Origin: Smittium culicis | Taxonomy: Eukaryota; Kickxellomycota; Harpellomycetes; Harpellales; Legeriomycetaceae | DNA length: 19,533 bases | Reading direction: 5' to 3' | NCBI GenBank assembly: GCA_001970855.1 | Contig: LSSN01006033.1 | Span: 1 to 19,533, forward strand | Part shown: one piece after another, positions 18,601-19,533 of the stretch | How positions within the stretch are numbered: the first letter of the stretch is position 1 | How the letters are laid out: each line of letters starts with the position of its first letter | Made by a program: the position numbers and the translations under genes | The notes under the pieces: model-generated | What the model was told of the DNA's origin: nothing | The model's input: only the letters and a program-made list of their open reading frames with translations | The model's database searches: none

Positions 18601-19380
18601 AAACAAATTTAAAAACCAGGAATACAATTAATTTTTATTAAAATTTTAAATTTTAATTTCAACGAGTATTCAATAAAATTTAAATTAGTAAAAGTAAATA
18701 TTCCGTATTATGCGATTCAAATTTATCTATAATTGGGGATATTTGCGCTTTTTACTAGAGGATTATCTGTATTTTACCACCCAATAGTATTGATTTTTCA
18801 ATTTATCAACTATCTTAAACATATAAACATATTTAAAAAAAAATCATAAGTGTGCTTACGCAAAGAAAAATCAAACTGAAGCTACCCAACATCTATCAAA
18901 TTCTACAACATTAGAGGAAGAATTAAAAAACTTTATTTATTAAATATTTAAAAAAAATACTCAACCTAAAGATTCCAACCAAAAAAGGTTGAATTATAGC
19001 CAGAGAATTTAATTCAATCTAAATAAAATTTTAAAATATGTCAAAAAATGATAAATTGATATATGTAGGATTTGAATTTTAATACCAAATTTTTTGAATA
19101 TTTATCGTTATCTTGCTTGAATAAATTCAAATTTGATATTCCAGTTGATAGTCGCAACTCAATCAACTATTTAACAAATGGTTAGCCGGGATAAGAATTT
19201 TTTATTAAACAGATGTTTTTTTTTTTGCTTCGCTGATTTTATTAATATAGCTAAGTTATTTATTCTGCTGCATTTTTTATAATTGTTGCCATAAATATAA
19301 AATTCATTTATTTTTAAAAAGAATTTTTCTGTATTTTGCTGTAATATATATATATACTGTTATAATTATATAATCTCATA
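15691..19380. other. AT-rich desert, right part
   Basis: About 3.7 kb with the same very low G+C. It contains small simple-sequence tracts such as AATT units near 17094-17108, AAT units near 17957-17978 and a TA run near 19344-19356. A few slightly richer patches (about 16771-16860, 17330-17470, 17580-17650, 18470-18490) may be worn-out coding DNA but carry no readable motif. A 73-codon minus frame at 18090-18311 is within chance expectation. Confidence 0.6.

Positions 19381-19533
<153 letters not shown>

Noticed and set aside
18961..18992. TCAACC ... GGTTGA hairpin with an A-rich loop
   Set aside because: A six-pair stem in AT-rich DNA is expected by chance, and there is no gene next to it that it could end.

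Overview
The window reads as nuclear DNA of a fungus, probably an early-diverging (non-Dikarya) one. The reasons are a PHO80/PCL-type cyclin of fungal style, a replication factor C small subunit closest to yeast Rfc4 / human RFC2, short GT-AG introns of 86-93 nt, and a decayed DIRS-type tyrosine-recombinase retrotransposon. I recall DIRS elements as common in Mucoromycota-like fungi and rare in Dikarya. The phylum is an inference and was not tested.

Layout. 1-261: an open minus-strand reading frame that runs off the window edge, a possible 5' end of a leftward gene. 262-2297: no supported gene; it holds a G-rich tandem repeat with strong quadruplex potential (941-995), a strand-skew switch, and the AT/pyrimidine-rich upstream region of the cyclin. 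2298-9205: the gene-bearing core, with three genes on the plus strand: a cyclin (2298-3434), an RFC clamp-loader subunit (3922-4935), and a three-exon gene (5292-9205) for a 1244-residue coiled-coil protein resembling HMMR/RHAMM spindle proteins at both ends. All three fit cell-cycle roles (CDK regulation, DNA replication, mitotic microtubules). 9206-9857: AT-rich 3' flank. 9858-13499: an old, inactivated DIRS-like retroelement on the minus strand. Relics of gag, reverse transcriptase, RNase H and the downstream domain occur in the expected order, broken by stops and frameshifts and lacking key catalytic residues. A 26-bp perfect palindrome lies near its low-coordinate end, inside a separate intact 70-codon frame. 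13500-19380: an AT-rich desert, roughly 20% G+C in sampled lines, with one convincing ORF: a 122-residue secreted acidic tyrosine-rich protein (15322-15690, minus). 19381-19533: an uninterrupted TAT triplet repeat of 51 units that reaches the window end.

Composition changes abruptly along the window. The RFC gene reaches 60-73% G+C in sampled lines of its second half, the cyclin coding strand is rich in C and very poor in G, and the right third is extremely AT-rich. No tRNA, rRNA or CRISPR array was recognised by eye. In a eukaryote GTG and TTG starts should not be assumed, so all gene starts given here use ATG.
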